A stretch of 64,000 nt of DNA from Loktanella sp. (GTDB lineage: Bacteria > Pseudomonadota > Alphaproteobacteria > Rhodobacterales > Rhodobacteraceae). Location: the NCBI GenBank assembly GCA_017390475.1, contig JAFPBO010000008.1, forward strand, positions 62,001-126,000, in the 5' to 3' direction. Shown piece after piece: positions 61,963-64,000 of this stretch. Both the position numbers and the translations under genes were made by a program. Positions within the stretch are counted from its first letter, which is position 1. Every line of letters begins with the position of its first letter. Under the pieces are notes generated by a model that saw nothing but the letters and a program-made list of their open reading frames with translations, was not told the DNA's origin and did no database searches.

Positions 61963-63621
61963 CTAGTGGGAATGCTGTTTGTCCCAGTCTTCCCGCTTTG
62001 GCAGCGTCTCGAACGTATGCTCTGGCGGTGGGCAGGGCAGGGTCCATTCCAGCGTATCGGCATATTCGTTCCAGGGGTTGTTTTCTGTCACGCGACGTCC
62101 GCGCAGCAGGGTCCAGGCCAGTACCCCGATGAAGAACAGGAAAGAGGCGAAGGACAGGAAGGCACCCCAGCTTGATACCAGGTTCCAGAAGGCGAAAGCT
62201 TCTGGATAGTCGATATAGCGACGCGGCATCCCCTGACGACCCAGAAAGTGCTGTGGGAAGAAGGTAATATTGGCACCGATGAACATCGCCCAGAAATGCA
62301 GCTTGCCAGCCCATTCAGGATACATCCGGCCCGACATCTTGGGCAGGTAGAAATAGATCCCTGCAAAGATTGCAAACACGGCACCCAGGCTCATCACATA
62401 GTGGAAATGGGCAACGACATAATAGGTGTCGTGGTAAACCCGGTCGATCCCGGCCTGCGACAGCACGATGCCGGTAACACCGCCGACGGTGAAGAGGAAC
62501 AGGAACCCGAATGCCCAGAGCATCGGTGTCTTGAACTCGATCGAGCCGCCCCACATCGTGGCAATCCAGCTAAAGATTTTCACACCTGTCGGCACCGCGA
62601 TGACCATGGTCGCCAGCATGAAATAGCTTTGCTGGGTCAGGGACATGCCCACCGTATACATGTGGTGCGCCCAGACGACAAAGCCCAGAACCGCAATCGC
62701 CACCATCGCATAGACCATCGGCAGATAGCCAAAGATCGGCTTGCGGCTGAACGTGGCGATGACATGGCTGATGATACCAAAGCCGGGGATGATGATGATG
62801 TAAACTTCGGGGTGACCGAAGAACCACAGGATGTGCTGATAGAGCACCGGATCGCCGCCACCTTCTGGTTGAAAGAAGGTCGTGCCGAAATTCCGGTCGG
62901 TCAGCAGCATGGTGATTGCACCGGCCAGAACGGGCAGGGCGAGAAGGATCATCCAGGCGGTGACAAAGATCGACCAGGCGAACAGCGGCACTTTATGCAG
63001 GGTCATGCCCGGTGCGCGCATATTCAGGAAGGTCGTGATGATGTTGATTGCCCCAAGGATAGAAGAGGCACCCGACAGGTGAACCGCGAAGATCGCGAGA
63101 TCCATCGACAGGCCAGCCTCATTGGTGGACAGCGGCGGATACATGACCCAACCGACACCCGACCCAAGCTGGCCATTGCCGCCCGGTGCGAACATCGAAG
63201 CCACACCCATCGCGCCACCGGCGATGAACATCCAGAACGAGAGGTTGTTCAGCCGTGGAAACGCCATATCCGGCGCGCCGATCTGCAATGGCATGAAATA
63301 ATTGCCGAACCCACCAAACAGCGCCGGGATGACGACGAAGAACATCATCAGCACGCCGTGATAGGTGATCAGCACGTTCCACAGATGGCCATTGGGTGTG
63401 CAGGGATCGGTCATGAACCCTTCGGTACACATATATTGCACACCGGGATGCATCAGTTCGAGCCGCATATAAACCGTGAATGCGACCGACACGAACCCCA
63501 GAATACCTGCGGCGAACAGATACAGGATCCCGATGTCCTTGTGATTGGTGGACATGAACCACCGGGTAAAGAAGCCCCGGTTGTCTTCGTGTGCATCGCC
63601 GTGGATGGCTGCGTCCGCCAT
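61963..63621 (-). CDS. ctaD: Cytochrome c oxidase subunit I (aa3 type)
   Basis: 552 aa from ATG 63621, with GAGGAGAG upstream. Twelve membrane helices. Haem a ligand His in [12 protein letters not shown], CuB His with cross-linked Tyr in [16 protein letters not shown], the CuB His pair in WAHHMYTVG, haem ligands in [18 protein letters not shown]-channel Asn/Asp positions are seen in [26 protein letters not shown]. Reduces O2 to water with proton pumping using cytochrome c. Subunits II and III are not in the window. The 225-bp upstream gap holds its promoter, shared with the following ATPase gene. Confidence 0.97.
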   Translation of the reverse strand: MADAAIHGDAHEDNRGFFTRWFMSTNHKDIGILYLFAAGILGFVSVAFTVYMRLELMHPGVQYMCTEGFMTDPCTPNGHLWNVLITYHGVLMMFFVVIPALFGGFGNYFMPLQIGAPDMAFPRLNNLSFWMFIAGGAMGVASMFAPGGNGQLGSGVGWVMYPPLSTNEAGLSMDLAIFAVHLSGASSILGAINIITTFLNMRAPGMTLHKVPLFAWSIFVTAWMILLALPVLAGAITMLLTDRNFGTTFFQPEGGGDPVLYQHILWFFGHPEVYIIIIPGFGIISHVIATFSRKPIFGYLPMVYAMVAIAVLGFVVWAHHMYTVGMSLTQQSYFMLATMVIAVPTGVKIFSWIATMWGGSIEFKTPMLWAFGFLFLFTVGGVTGIVLSQAGIDRVYHDTYYVVAHFHYVMSLGAVFAIFAGIYFYLPKMSGRMYPEWAGKLHFWAMFIGANITFFPQHFLGRQGMPRRYIDYPEAFAFWNLVSSWGAFLSFASFLFFIGVLAWTLLRGRRVTENNPWNEYADTLEWTLPCPPPEHTFETLPKREDWDKQHSH

Positions 63622-63846
63622 GTGGCTCTCCTCGTATTGGCTACAGATCGACGCCGCCGATTCAAGCATTGGGCGGTCGTTGCCAAGCGTTCTAGTCGCT
63701 TGGGCCGGGCGGGGCAACTACGGATGCATGTGCAGCGTTGGGTTATATTGGCGCAGGGGTGGGGCGCAAATGACCCTGCGGTTGACGGCATAAGATGCTT
63801 CGCCCACTGATTGCAGGATCAGTTTTTTGCAAAGGTTCGATGCCAT

Positions 63847-64000
63847 ATGCCTGTCTACCTCGAAGGGATCGCCGTTCAGTTCTACCGGGGCATCGGCCCC
63901 GAGACGCAATATATTGCGCCCTTCGCCGGGATGAATTTCTTCGTTGGAGCGAACAATGCGGGCAAGTCGGTGGTGCTGAATTTGATCAGGGATCGGTTGC
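63847..64000 (+). CDS. AAA family ATPase, 5' part (cut by window end)
   Basis: First 51 codons and one base, continuing past the window end. It starts PVYLEGIAVQFYRGIGPETQYIAP, then GMNFFVGANNAGKSVVLNLIRDRL with a clear Walker A (G-A-N-N-A-G-K-S). The pattern F-Y-R-G-I-G at residue 12, followed by a P-loop near residue 36, is that of SMC/RecF-like or OLD-family ABC ATPases (AAA_15/AAA_21). Such genes often occur in defence islands or in DNA repair. Ribosome site AAAGG lies upstream. Function beyond ATP binding cannot be read. Confidence 0.8.
   Translation, partial: MPVYLEGIAVQFYRGIGPETQYIAPFAGMNFFVGANNAGKSVVLNLIRDRL

Noticed and set aside
62248-63810. 520-codon plus-strand frame opposite ctaD
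   Set aside because: Shadow of cytochrome oxidase subunit I; membrane-helix codons read backwards give charged His/Asp/Arg-rich sequence.

Overview
The window looks like chromosomal DNA of an alphaproteobacterium of the order Rhodobacterales (Rhodobacteraceae / Roseobacter group). The signs are high GC outside a few patches, the cobS-dnaJ-bolA block, glyQ and glyS separated by a small membrane-anchored protein, a biotin-dependent pyruvate carboxylase, DUF2244 beside aa3 oxidase subunit I, and short GC-rich intergenic repeats of the kind common in this family. The genus cannot be named from this sequence. Gene density is very high, most genes are housekeeping, and there is no prophage, insertion sequence or CRISPR array.

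Layout. 1-4714: VOC protein, MFS exporter, MgtC-like membrane protein, then a sulfatase and a glycosyltransferase-like gene of lower GC. 4798-6397: tRNA-Tyr, an RlmB-type rRNA methyltransferase, a well-folded candidate small RNA ending in a strong terminator, and a CoA-binding protein. 6447-10536: histidine genes in two minus-strand blocks (hisB-hisH-lytic transglycosylase, and hisA-hisF-hisE) separated by a DUF2147 gene on the other strand. 10684-16314: degenerate receiver-domain protein, tRNA-Gly, pyruvate carboxylase, FMN-dependent alpha-hydroxy-acid dehydrogenase. 16454-30893: UvrD/PcrA helicase, ClC transporter, DUF427, aminopeptidase P, cobaltochelatase subunits CobT and CobS around an FMN reductase, DnaJ-like protein, BolA, DUF4177, GatB, acyltransferase. 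31019-38239: DUF2256, malate synthase G with GlcG, a class I glutamine amidotransferase-like hydrolase, a D-lyxose isomerase-like protein, and a two-subunit molybdenum hydroxylase. 38450-46372: TrkH, glyQ / DUF6446-like / glyS, and a PPDK-like protein. 46557-50576: cell-wall hydrolase, then the overlapping folB-folP-glmM operon. 50641-64000: EamA exporter, ilvC divergent from two Lrp/AsnC regulators, class V aminotransferase, UbiH-type hydroxylase, HAD nucleotidase, GntR regulator, an MshEN-GT2 membrane glycosyltransferase, carA, YqeY, DUF2244, ctaD, and the start of an AAA ATPase cut by the window edge.

The most unusual signal is in-frame, low-GC, rare-codon patches inside two otherwise high-GC essential-type genes. 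The UvrD/PcrA helicase has two (about 17561-17820 and 18014-18400) and glyS has one (about 42901-43213). They fall where the protein families are variable, lengthen the proteins, and leave all catalytic motifs intact. They could be imported mosaic segments or an in-frame inserted element.

Other points of interest are the branched RNA fold at 5826-5959, a 33-bp interspersed intergenic repeat with two subtypes (eight copies or partial copies), several families of perfect GC-rich palindromes including a run of four at 25782-25928, the PPDK-like protein with an eroded ATP-binding half, and FolB with a large C-terminal extension.
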